From Labia minor (Eukaryota; Arthropoda; Insecta; Dermaptera; Spongiphoridae), in contig OY720348.1 of the NCBI GenBank assembly GCA_963082975.1, positions 59,371,461 to 59,435,460 of the forward strand: a stretch of 64,000 nt of DNA. Direction: 5' to 3'. The translations under genes were made by a program, and so were the position numbers. The notes under the pieces were generated by a model. That model saw nothing but the letters and a program-made list of their open reading frames with translations. It searched no databases and was not told where the DNA came from. Of this stretch, positions 10,989-24,621 are shown piece by piece. Within the stretch, counting starts at the first letter, position 1. The number at the start of each line of letters is the position of its first letter.

Positions 10989-11187
10989 ATGGCATTGGAA
11001 GTGGATCATGTGGATTTTTTGGAGCTCGAAAATGCTAGGTTGCACCGTACAGATCGTTTTGAGTTAGTACATTTGGAGCCACCAACCGCGATTTTAAGAC
11101 GTGGACAACATTTTAAGGTTGATATTGGATTTCATGGACGCAAATACGATCATGCTACGGATTTAGTCCGTCTTCATTTTTTATTCG
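10989..11187 (+). CDS. Transglutaminase coding exon 1
   Basis: Acceptor TTTGCAG ends at 10988 and donor G|GTAAGT starts at 11188; exit phase is 1. Encodes residues 1-66 plus one base, the start of the Transglut_N beta-sandwich: [20 protein letters not shown], then [13 protein letters not shown]. The exon opens with ATGG, so Met1 is the likely initiator. If another coding exon lies upstream, this Met would be internal. Confidence 0.9.
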
Positions 11188-14100
11188 GTAAGTAGATGCA
11201 TTTTAATGATTAAAAGATATAGAAATTTAAAGATATCTAAATTGGCTACTTTTAATAAGTTTATAAATTTATGATTATTGTTTATTAGAAATTATTTTAA
11301 TATAAAATTGGCAAACATTAAAAAATCATTGTATTAAAAGCACTCTAGAACAATGGTCGCCAAAATAAGGAAGTAATTCGTAAGTAATTACAAATTATTT
11401 ATTGGATATCGACCAGAATGTAGAGTTAAGACACGATGAGATTTTAAAGGCACACATGTGGGAATTGGAAGAAGATAGAAATTGGATGGAGTTGGCTCAA
11501 AATAAGCACTGTAGAAGGAATATGATGGAACATGGAATTCAAAGGCGCTACAGATATCTATCTATTCCGTGGCTCTACGGAAATCGAAAGTTCTTGGCCA
11601 CATTTCTCCAAGTGCCCCTATCTTGAGCTACACCCATCCAACTCCTACCCTCTCCCATCTCTCTCACGTCTCTTCCTACATTGTCCACCCACCACGTCCT
11701 TGGTCTTCCAAGCAGACGTTTCCCAATCGGTCTCCCCACCAATATATTTTTAGTCATTCTTTCCTCTCCCATTCTAGCCACGTACCCTGCCCATCAAAAC
11801 CTTCTCAATTTTATAAACCTAATTATGTCATAATGTCTCCGCCATTCCTCGGTGACCTTATTTATTTTTGGCCTATAAATGCTGCAAAGTATCCTATTCT
11901 CAAATACTCTAAATAAAACGCTACAGATATATACATAAATATGATAAAGAAAAATAATAAGACAAATAATTTTATAACTTACTGGGTTATTATATTTTCA
12001 TATAAAATAAATAATTAATAAATAATAAATAATAATTTAAAAACGGACAAAAAATTATTTTTTTCTAAATTCATAACATTTTTTTATTTATTTTTATCTT
12101 GAGATATAATATAGGGTTTTTTTTTTTATTTATATATATAAAGAGATTATTATATATTTTAACACTCATTTGATATTCAATTAATAATTAATTTAGGTTG
12201 CAAATTAAGAGATATTCGGCAGGGGTATTTTAATATTTTATTATCTGTTTGAAATACAAAGTTTATTTAGCATATTATAAAACAAAAAATTCTCATTAAA
12301 GGTTTATAGATCATTTTAAATATAAAAGGATGATTAGGATCAGTGAATTTAGTCGATAATCGTCTTTTATTTTGTTTTTTCATCTCCACTTGTAAAAACA
12401 AATATAATTAAGATCAATGTTAATATAAATTATTCCTTTTAATAATAATGAGCAGACCTTTAATTTTCTCGTCCGGTCAAATTATGAAATCAATTGACCT
12501 AAAATTTTTTAATTGTCTAATACAGTGATTCTCAACTTTTTTTAACGGTTTAAAAATTTGGCCGTACACAAAGAAAAAAATAAATGTAAAAGTTATTTAC
12601 TTACCTACAATAGACTTTATTAGATGGGCTTAGTTCTTGTCATTAGTTCAGGGGTGGGCAAATACTTTTAAGCGCGGGCCAAAATGAAATTTTCAAAATG
12701 TCTTCAGGGCCGGAGGACCATATTTCGAAAACACTAATAAAAAAATTTATCTTGTTTTTTAGAGACATATTGAACGAAAAATCAAAATAAGAGCCAACTT
12801 TTTCAACGGCCAGGGGGGCGTTCAAAAAGCCCGCGCTTAAAAGTATTTGCCCACTCCTGAACTAATGACAAGTACTAAGCCCGTGTAAACTAGGCTTAAT
12901 ATAGTTTATAATAATAGGTTTACGATATAATTTTGGAAATAAAATAATACGTACTACAGAAACAACAACACGTTTAATAAGGAAATAATTACATGTAAAG
13001 AATAAGAATATTTTTACTGAGAAATTTGAGCTTGATGTTTTTTGATAATATCATTCAAAGAATGTCGTATAAATGACAACGCTACCGATAATTTAAACAT
13101 ATATAAAATAAATAAATATTTTTTCTTAATTTGAACTTTACATTTGTAAAATTTGGAGGCACATTTTGAAAATCTCGCGGCACACAAAAATGCCGCGGCA
13201 CAGTGGTTGAGAATCACTGGTCATATCATAATTAAGCTCAATGAATATTGTTATTTAATTCATTTTATATTATTCTCTGAATAAAATTAAGGTGTGTGGG
13301 GGGGATAACAAGATATATAAAGTTTATTAAAATTATTTTTTTTTAATTAAATTAATAAATTCAAATTAATAATTAATCTTTTTTTTTTAAAAAAAAAAAA
13401 TCAGGAATACATAACAATTTATTGTCCATAATGTTAACGTCAAATTTTAATAAATGGATAATCATACAGAAAGAAACATTAAAATCTTTGCAAAATGGCA
13501 TTTCATTCATTAGCTACCATAATTAAATGATGTTTTTTTATAAATGGCGAAACCATTCAATATTATTCTTATTTTTTCAACCTTTATTTTGTTTTTAATC
13601 ATTGCAATCTCAATGTGATCTCTAAATCTTTAGTTAAACTTAGTTCAACTCGAACAAAATATGTAACGAGAGAGAATTATATACTAACCTCGAAGGTCAA
13701 GATGGTAGCAAATTAAAGAGAAATGCTTGAATCAAAGAATTGGTCTTTTCTATGATTTTCCCTTGTAAATCCAATTACTTAAAATTTTCAAAATATCTTC
13801 AGAATACATTTAGTATTATAATTTCATATAATTAAATGATGTAATACGTTATTTATGTTTTTAGATAATAATTAGTTTAAAGTTATAATAATGATGGATT
13901 GCACGATCACAATACATCCCCAAACATAGTGATATAAAATAAAAAATAATATAAATATAAAAATTTTTTATAAAATAACTTTTTTCCAATGGACTAAAAA
14001 GAATAAAATAATTTTTCTATAAGCTTGACAAAGTTTATGGTTAAATTGCTTCATATTCAACGAAAAACGTTGGGCGCATTTAGTTTAATTTATTTATATG

Positions 14101-17100
14101 AACACTCAAGTCAAATATTTGTAGTAATAAAAATTTTATTAAACACATAAACTGACAAATTTTTTTATCATTCAATAAAATTTATAGTTTAAGAGCTAAG
14201 AAATTAATTTTTTATTATTTTTCACTGTAATATACTTATATCAAAGTATGCATCAAAATTTAAAAGAATTTTTACTAAATTTACACATTATCAATCAAAT
14301 CCAAAATGGATGATTATATTTAAAGAAATAGTATTACTTGTTAATTAAGTGTTTTAGTGTGGTATGTATCTTAGTATATTGTCGTATATTGGATGGCTTA
14401 GGTGGTTAATGAGAAAAAATGGTTGAAAATAAGATTAAATTAATTTGGTAGCACTCTGGGTTAATTTAGAAAAATAAATAGGTATTAAATTAAATCCGCG
14501 AAGGTTTATAAGGGAAATTGAATTCGTTCAGATTAAAAATGTAGATATAAAATAAAACTAAAATTAAATATTTAATAAAATAAAAGAATTAATATTATAA
14601 GAATTGATATTATAATAATTGATAACAAAGTAGTTATAAAGAGTTGTTTGTTTATTAAGGTACCTTTATAAATATTATAAATGAAATGAAATGTAATTTC
14701 ATTAAGCAATTGTAATTATATTAATAAGCAAGGATCGACCACTTAGCTGTATGATTGATATGAATAAATGGATGCTTGCTGCACAGAGGTTTTAGGTTAG
14801 GTTCCAATTTGGTTAGATTCAGTCTCAAGTCTCCTCTTTCTTATATATCCAGACGATTTCTTTTTTTTTGCCAGTAAATCATTTACAGCACTTATTTAAA
14901 TAGCCCAGAGCAAAAGGGTTAAACTCGTATCGAGTCCATTTTCGAATTGCCCCCTTTACAATTAAATTACCTCCCTGTTGGGAATTCACGGGACTAGAAC
15001 TTTTGAGATATTGACAAATAAAAATCCAAAAAAATTAAAAACAGTAGGGCAAAGTATACAGTCGTTGGCCCCGAGGTAGTCATTGGTCCCCTATCACTAA
15101 AACACAAATAATAAGATATTTTAAAAATTGCGTTATTAACTATGGTTATGTAATCGTTTGTTGTATGGTTGTATATCACTATAGAATACCTAGGCCAATA
15201 ATTATAACAGTACCGGGACCCCGAGCCTCGGCTCGGTAATTAAGTTAAAAAAAATGACTGTTAGGAATTGTGCTTAAGGGGGCCAACGACTGTGTACTTT
15301 GCCCTATCTTTGAGGCAATTTAGAGTCAAATTTACCTACCCAAGCCTCATTAATTAATAAATAAAAACAAAGAACAATTGTCAAAACATCCAAAGAAAAT
15401 TGTTTATGTCTATAATATATAACTATCGAGAAAAAAAAAGTTTATCAAGAAGGATTATGTTATGATTGAAGACAGAAGTAACTTGAAAAGCTTTTTATCT
15501 ATCTAAAGAGCAACAATTTAAAAAAAAAAAAAGAAAAAGTGCCAGAACAAACAGAAAAACCTCACAATTCAATTTTCGACAAAATCGATTATTAAAAGAT
15601 TCGTTGTTTTATTATACTTTCAAGAAAGATTCCAGAGAAAAATCTCCCCATTCAATTGATTCGAATATAAGAGAAGATAACTTCAACGAATGTTTTTTCA
15701 AACTTTATTTGCAGATCTTAAAAATATACCAATAGTCTAAATTTAAATGAATTCATTTTAAAATTGAAAATATTTTAACGATATCTTTTATATTATTTGA
15801 ATTTATAGAATATTAAACGATTTTTAAGGGACTTGTTTTTATCAACATAATACAAGAATTCATGTAAAAGATTTATGTCAGACTTACTTTATATTTCAGC
15901 GGAAGATACTATACATTATTTATTTAATACATATAAATTACAAAATAATTCATCTCAAATATTAAGTATCACAGCAAAGAACAATACTTTAAGCATTTAG
16001 GAAAGAACATGAATTTTAGAAAGATAAAGAAGGGACTAACATCAAATGTATTGTATAACTATATTTATGACAAACTCTCTCTACTCTAAAATAAATATAT
16101 CAATAAATAATTCTAAAAAAATAAATGGAAAGGTGTTGATATGTAAGGACACAAACTTTATTTAACAAGTGGAACATTAATATTAAAGTGAAAAAGATAG
16201 AGCAGTAAAAGAAAATATAACCTATTTTATTTAAATTTTGTATTATTCGGATTGAAATTTTTATTTATATTTCAAGATAATAGTTTAGGTAGATAAATAT
16301 TTTGGCCGTATTATATTAATATAAATTGAAGTTTATGCCTTTAGCGGATGAGTTTCAATATACAGTGAACGCTCTATATAAGCAACTCATTTGAACCAAT
16401 TTCAATAAAAAAGTTTCTTATAAAGAAAAGTTGTATTTAAAGCACAAAAATATTAATTAATTATTTAATTAATTAACACAAACTAACAGAAGTTCTAGTA
16501 ACTATTTTAATTAATAGGAATTAACTTCAGCACAAAATACAAATATATTCAAATAACGGAATTATTTTACAATTTGAGGTTATGTTGTTATGAATAGATG
16601 TCAACTCAAATATTTAGCTTTAAAAAAATAAGTTGCTTATACAGAACAGTTGAAATAAAAAAAGTTGCTTATAAAGAGCGTTCATGTATTTGAAAATAAA
16701 ATTCTTTGTAAAATTTTATAACCGGAAAAGGATGAAAACAAAGGGAGATTGCAGAGATTGTATATCGAATGAAACACTAGAACTGATAGGTAGACTAAGG
16801 ACTGACAATAGAAAGTTAGAGGAAAGGGAATTGGGAGAAGATTGAGGATTGAGTGGAATTAAGTTTGGATAGAAACGGTTGGAGGAATGTGGTTGCTGCG
16901 GACAATAATTTTCAGGTTCTGAATTTGAGATAGATAGATAAATAGATTTGTGTGGATACAAATAATAATTCTTTAAAATTTGAATTATAGACAAATAATA
17001 AAAAAACAATTGTATTCAATTTTAAGTTCCAATCAATTTCATATTTTTTTTTTGACGAGGTAATAGATTGTATAATCATTTTTCTTTTTTGCTTTATTTA

Positions 17101-20100
17101 AGAATCATAGATATTTTCTTAAATATTATGACAATCTAAACGGTAATCATTGATAAGAAAATACAAAACATGAAATTAAAAAATATTTCGTATTTTAGTT
17201 GGAATATTTTCTAAAGTTTTAGATTATATTATTATAAGTTTGTTGTGTGTGTGAAATCAAAATATTACTTTGAAAATTAATTAATTAATGTTTAGGTTTT
17301 AATTTTGATTTAATTTTTGTTTCATTATTATTTCAGGACCTCAACCGAATGTTATAAAAGGCACTAAATATGTTGGAAGCGTTTTGAAAGAACCTAATTA
17401 TGTTGAGGATGACCTCTTCCAGTGGGAAATTCGACTTATTGAAGACAGGGGCAGCTCCGTCTCTGTAGAGGTAAATTTATAGTCTGTTTTTTTCTAGTAA
17501 CTAGAATAACTAGAATCTAAAATATTCAAAATAGAATTCCTCCTACTCAATTGAATAATTTAAGAAAATTATTACTATAATTGAACCGAGTGTTAGAGCG
17601 GGTAATCCCTCCACATCCTTCTAAAATCTAAAAATCGGTCTTTTTGCTATCTCGCCGGAGATAGTATTGCCAGCGGTCGCCAAACTTTTTGACACCACGG
17701 ACCAGTTAATTCATAATTTAAATCCCGCGGACCACTAATAGGATTTTTTAAGTGTTAAATATATTTATAAATAAAAATTGTAATCAAAGAACACATAAAA
17801 TGTACCTAGTTAATAAAATGAAACTATTATCACGTATTGTTATGAATTGAATCATGTTTTAATGCATCTTAAAACATAACTTAACATGATGAGTAAGTAT
17901 ATTCCACATTTTTCTGCGGACCAACGAAATTTTCTCGCGGACCACTAGTGGTCCACGGACCACCACTTTGGCAACCTCTGGTATTGCGATAACAAAAATT
18001 TTCGATGTCGAGATTTTGATGTTTTTATACGTTTTGAAGGCCCCTGAGTCATTTTCACTAAGGTTGAGAAACATGTCTCTGTTGTGTTTGTGTGTGTGTA
18101 GACAAGATTGGGTTGAAATTTGGTACACGGGCATTATTCAAAATTCTTAGTTTTCTATAAAATTTTGAGAAATGTAGCTCATTCGGAAGTGGACCATTAC
18201 CTGTCACGTTTTCATTATATTCCTCTAAACTGACCGTAAAAATAAATATATATGTTTAATAGTTTTTTATACGATTAAAAATTGTATAAAACTGCTATAT
18301 ATAGAATTTCATCTTCAAGTACCAGCACGTGACGTGGTGCTATCAACAAAGAGCCAAACATGCGCTGGTTTAATAAATAATTAATAATTTATAATTAATT
18401 AAATTTAATTTAAAAATAATATAAATTAATTAATCTAATTCAAATTTGCGAGATAGTCTAGTGGAGATACTTCCGATTTTTTCAATTTGGTTAACCTTTA
18501 TTCAACTTCACACGAGTCTTTTCTTACTTAGACAGGTTAAGTCTATCATAATTTCCGCAATTTTATGATACTAAATATTTTTGTAAATATAAATCCATTC
18601 GATATACTATTACAAGATATTAGACCAATTTAAGGGATGATAATTTTAATGATTAGCAAGAATTAATAAACTTAGTCTTAGGATGCTGAAAGAAAGATAA
18701 TATTAAGAGATTAACCCTTGAAGGTTAATTTTAATATGAGATGGTGGATGGGAGCAATGATTCAGAGGGCTCAGCTGAAGTTATCTAAGGATAATTTATT
18801 TATAATTTATTAATATAAATTTGATTTAAATAATTATAATTGTTAATCACCTTAATATTACTCCTTGCGTTTTATTATAGAGAATACATTTAGAATAGAT
18901 TCAGACACTTAAAGAGTAAAAAAAAAATAAAAAAATAAACAAAACTATTAGTTTTGTTCACAAATTTTCCAACCTAATAAACAAATTTTTAAACAGGTAA
19001 AAATTATCGTATTTTTTAAATAAAAAATATAACTGAAGTGTCTCCACTCGACTATCTCGCAATTTGAATTGGATTAAATAACATATATTATATTTAAATT
19101 AAATTTAATTAAAATTAAAATTAATAAATAATATTTAAACCAGCGCATGTTTGGTTCTTTGTTAATGGCACCACGTCACGTGCTGGCGCGTGATTAGTAG
19201 TCCCCTAAAAAATTAATTCCGGTACTTTTAGCGATTCAATCAAGCTGAAATTGTATATATAGCAGTTTTATACAATTTTTAATCATGTGAAAAACTATCA
19301 AAGAAATATATTATTTTTACGGTTAGTTTAGAGAAAATAAAATGAAAACGTTGTAGGTAATTATCCTCTTCCGGATCAGCTACATTTCTCAAAAGTTGAT
19401 ACAAAACTACTAATTTTGAAAAATGCTAGTGTAACAAATTTCATGAATCTAGCTCAAGCCGTTTTTGCGTTATCCTGTCTACACACACACACCTACACAC
19501 ACAACCTTAGTGAAAATGACTCAGGAACCTTCAAAACGTATAAAAACATCAAAATCTCGACATCGAAAATTTTCGTGATCACAATACAATTTCTGGCGAG
19601 ATAGTAATAAACGATCTTATATACTTATCTATAAATTATTTTTTAATTTATTTTAATGGGGTCAATTTTCGGTTTATTGATAATTTCATAATTATTTATA
19701 CAAACAGTTAAATAAAGCTATATCGACAGACATATACCCTCTTTAATCCTCCTACTACCACTGTGTTTTCTGCTATCATTACTATCTCCGAAAGTAATTA
19801 AAACAAGAATTCACCTAAAAGACCTATTATAATAAAAGATTAGTAAACATTTAAAATCCGTTAACGGTTAATGAAAACCATTTAAAACCAATCAAATTGT
19901 TTAGTCTCGAAAACGATCGTTTGATTTTGTTAATTTCAAATTTTTAGTAATATACTAAAATCTATTTTCAAATCAATTATTCATTAATTTAAATGAAAAC
20001 TTATTGGTCTCGTTATATTGTTTTGACAAAACAATTCATGAACAAGATAGAATATTATTCTTGTTATTTATTAATTAACATTTGTATTTATATAACAGAA

Positions 20101-23100
20101 TTAAAAAAAAAAGCCTTTAATTAAATTTGTTATTGTTCACTTGACGTCTAAATAAAACTATTTCGTTTGAATAATAGATATGATTTTTTTTTCTTTGCAA
20201 TAAATTATGAAAATTCATCAGAATTTAAATATTCTTTCGTTTCTTTTAAAATTCTGAATTTTTAAAAAATTTATTTAATTAAATTAACGAAAAAAACGCG
20301 ATGTGGGCAGGCAAAGAACTGATCGACGATTTGAAATAAATTAGTTTCCAAACAACATTATATATACATATATATATATAAGATATAAAGTATAAAAAAA
20401 ATATTTTTAACTCTTGAATTAAAAAGACTAAATTATACTATCTTGATTTTTTTATTTTTAGCGTAATTACTCAATTATTAATTTCTACTATATTTTAAGT
20501 GAAAAATTTTCCGACAATGAATATAAAATTAATCCTTTGTAAACTACCACATTTTCGGTTTCCGGATATACACTAAAAGTTGATGAATTCATCGTACTTA
20601 AGTAAATATACCAAAAATATGAACACACATGATGATTAGTTGAATTTGTAACAAGAATTTATAATATCATAATAAATTGAAATAAGGCGCCACAGGGTGA
20701 GAGGCTAGCGAAGGGGTTCAAGTCCCGGGTCTGGCAAGGGAATTTCTCTAGCTGAGGCTATGGGATGGAGTCAACCCAGCCTCCGGGATCAAAATTGGAA
20801 AAGCTACATGATAGCGCCTCTGATCAAGAAAACCAAGGTAAAGGTTGATAGAATCCGCTCTACTGATCATAGGACACCTAATTGATATAACCAGCTTGAT
20901 AAGCGTTGTCCTTGCGTAGAACGTACAAAGTCAGTGTTTTTTTTTAATAATAAATTGAAATATAGTTATTCAGTGAAGGCACAAGGTTGAATAGGGGGAA
21001 GGAATTCTAACTTGTTAAAAGAAAAATTTACCAATAAGTACTTTTATATTTGCTATGGGCTAGCGAAAACTTTATCATATATATGCATGAAATCAGTAAT
21101 GATTAATTAATTAATTAATTAAAAAATAAAATAAAAATTAATAAAATTCCGCATGATTTCACAAGACTAAAATTTGCATGTTTTTGTCCAAAAAATTATG
21201 TAAAGGAAAAAATAAAATTATTTTTATGGGGGCAACACGCTTGATTTTCAATTTCGTGGACTCGGGTCTGACAAGGGAATTTCTCTACTGGAGTCTATTG
21301 GACGGAGTGAATCCAGTCTACAGGATAAAAATTGGGAAGCTATTTGATAAAAAGTAGCACCTCCGATCAAGAAAATTAAATGGATGAGAGAATGCCTTCT
21401 ACTGAATAATAGAATACCTTTACCCCACGTTCATTTTATTATAATATTATAAATTCTTGTAACAAATCCAACTAATCAATTAGACCAGTGATTGCCAGTG
21501 ATTTTGGGAAAATTACATATATATTATTTTGCTAATTTACACCTTTATTTATAATATTTTGCAAATAGGTACATTTATCTTTTTGTTTAATTGTTATTAA
21601 AATTAAAAAAAATTAATTTCCAAGGGGCGCTGAGTAAATTATTTTCTGGAAAGGGGGCGCTTGGCCGAATAAGTTTGGGAACCACTGAATTACACTGTAT
21701 ATATATTGAATTATTTATTACATGTTTTTTAAAATAAATTTAATATTATAAAATCATGTGAGGTTTATTTAAATACATTTTTTTTAAACTTTTTTTTATC
21801 TTCCTTCTTTAATACACTCAAAGATAGCAGACACAATAGAACTTTTTTTTCAATATATGAAGAAAGTATTGGAAATCAATGTCCGTCCTCGAGACCCGTT
21901 GACGCCTGACAAGGGCCAAATATTAGGTTACGGCTATTAATATTCAATATCCATGGTATATATATATAATGGTATATATATATATATATATATAATATTA
22001 ATAGCATTATTATCATCATTATAATGCCATTTTCGATGTCAATATATTGTAAACATTTTTTTAACTCAAAAATAAATATTAAAATAATTCTCATATGTAT
22101 TTAAAATCGATCAATACATATATGCATATAATCCATGATGAGAGGTTAGTATAATAAAATTGAAATGAGCAGGATCAAAGTTAAATGACATTTATCAATG
22201 AAAATCAAATGATTTAATCAAACAACCATAAATAATTAGTAAATATGTATAGATTAAATAAAGAAAAAGAATAACGATTATTATTTAAGATTAGAAATTA
22301 AAGAGAATAATTAAAAAAAAAGAATGATGAATTACCTATTTATCATTCATTTATCTAACCATCTTGGTGTAATTTTTCTATTCTCGATTCAATATAATTT
22401 AAAAGAACATTTTGTATTCACTTTCTTATTAATTATCTTGTTTTTCAATGAATTGGATGAGTGAATGAATGGATAAATAAAAACGTTGATCACCTGCATA
22501 TATTTTTAATCATGCTTTTCTTACATCACCCAATGTCGATTAATATTTTTGTTAATTATTTAAAAAATCAATATTTTAAAGCAATAACGACTAAATATCA
22601 TAATAAAATAATAGAATTCAATTATTTATTTCTTATAAAACCGAGAAAGATTAATATATATAAATCTTGACAAGCAAAGAATACAAAATAAAAATTATCA
22701 ATTCAAGCAATTCGCGCAATATTTAAATATATTAGATAAATATATTTTTAATTTTATATAATTATTTAAATTTAAAAAAAAATTATTATTATTAAAATTA
22801 TTTATATTTAATATTGATTAGGATTAAATAAATTCTTATTTGTTAATACATATCATTTGATTTTCTGTTTATGCTTTTGTCCAGAAATGAAAACATGTAA
22901 ATTATATATTAATTATTAGTTTTGTTTTGAAAATCAAAGGTAATTGTTTATAAAATGGGAAGCTTCAGGGATATGGATGAAACTTTGCCAAAGGATTCTT
23001 TTTTTAATTCCAAAGAAACTTTCCTTATTCAATATTTCTCGATCTCGTCTTGTGTTCGAGATAAAAAATATTAAAGTTTGACAGATAAACTAGTTATGAA

Positions 23101-24587
23101 TGAGCAACCATTTAATAATGTTTTATTGGCTAATTCACTAATTATTAACTTATTCACTAATTTTCGGTTTTATAAGTTCGGTTTGAATATAGGAAAATTA
23201 TTTAATTAATTATTTTTTTAATCTTCTTATATCCAAATCGAACTGAAAAAACCCTAAAAAATTAGTGGAGCCCTATGCTGGCCAAATGAATAAAACATGG
23301 AAGCTAAGTAAATAGAATGTAAATGAATTTATGTGCAAATATTAATAATTTTTATCTTGTAAACTAGAAGAGTCCGAGAAATATTGTATAGAGAAAGTTA
23401 CTTTGGAATTAAAAAAGGAATCCTTTGGCAAAGTTTCATCAAAATCTCTGAAGCTTCCCGTTTTGTAAACAATTACCAAAACAATTACTAAAATTGCATC
23501 TATATATAAACATGTTATTATTTATATTTTTATACATTCTATTATATTATTTTTATGTTATATTTCTATAAATTTTATTTATTATATTTTTATTTATATA
23601 TTTAATATACATAGCTGACATTCGGTGTACAAATATTATACCAAATGATTATTATGCGATTTATATTTATTAATATTATTTAATGATAGGTTCGCAGCTC
23701 GGCCAATGCTCCTGTAGGCCAATGGTCTCTCAGGGTTGAGACCATCTCTCAATCATCGTTAAATGCTGAGCCTAAAAACTACGAGTACCACAGGAATATT
23801 TATTTGCTGTTCAATCCATGGATACGAGGTTGGTAGATGGGTAGATAGATGTTAATTATTATAAATTCAATAAAAAAAAAATTAATCATTTGTTTTGTTT
23901 TTCTTATTAGAAATAATTAAGACAATTTATAAATTTAAGATATATCTATATACAATTATGTATAAAACCATTTTGGAATTATAAATGAAATTAATGATGG
24001 TTTAAACGTTTTTCATCTCCACTAAAATTAAAATATACCTCGATTAGGTATTTTATTTTAATTAAAAATAAAAATAGCTAAAATAATATTTCATATTTTT
24101 TTGATTTTAATAATGATTATAAAAAATTAAATAAGCTGGAGTGTCTCCACTCGACTATCTCGCAATTTGAATTGTATTAAATAAAATATATTATATTTAA
24201 ATTAAAATTAATAAATAATATTTATTAAACGTGTTTGGCTCTTTGTTGATGGCACCACGTCACGTGTTGACTCGTGTTTTGTAGTGTTAAAAAATTAATT
24301 CCGGTACTTTAAGCGATTCAATCAAGCTGAAATTCTATATATAGCAGTTTTATACAATATTTAAGCATGTGAAAAATTATCAAACATATATCTTTATTTT
24401 TACGGTCACTTTAGAGGAAAAGAAATCAAAACGTGGTAGGTAATGACCCACTTCAGGTCGAGCTACATTTCTCAAAAGTTGACAGAAAACTATGAATTTT
24501 GAATAATGTCCGTGCACGAAATTTAATTATTCTAGCTCAAACCGTTTTTGCGTAATCTTGTCTACATAGACATTAACTACTCACACA

Positions 24588-24621
<34 letters not shown>

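Noticed and set aside
14735-14830. Possible tRNA-derived repeat (A-box-like and B-box-like motifs)
   Set aside because: Both boxes are poor matches, there is no cloverleaf, tail or target duplication.
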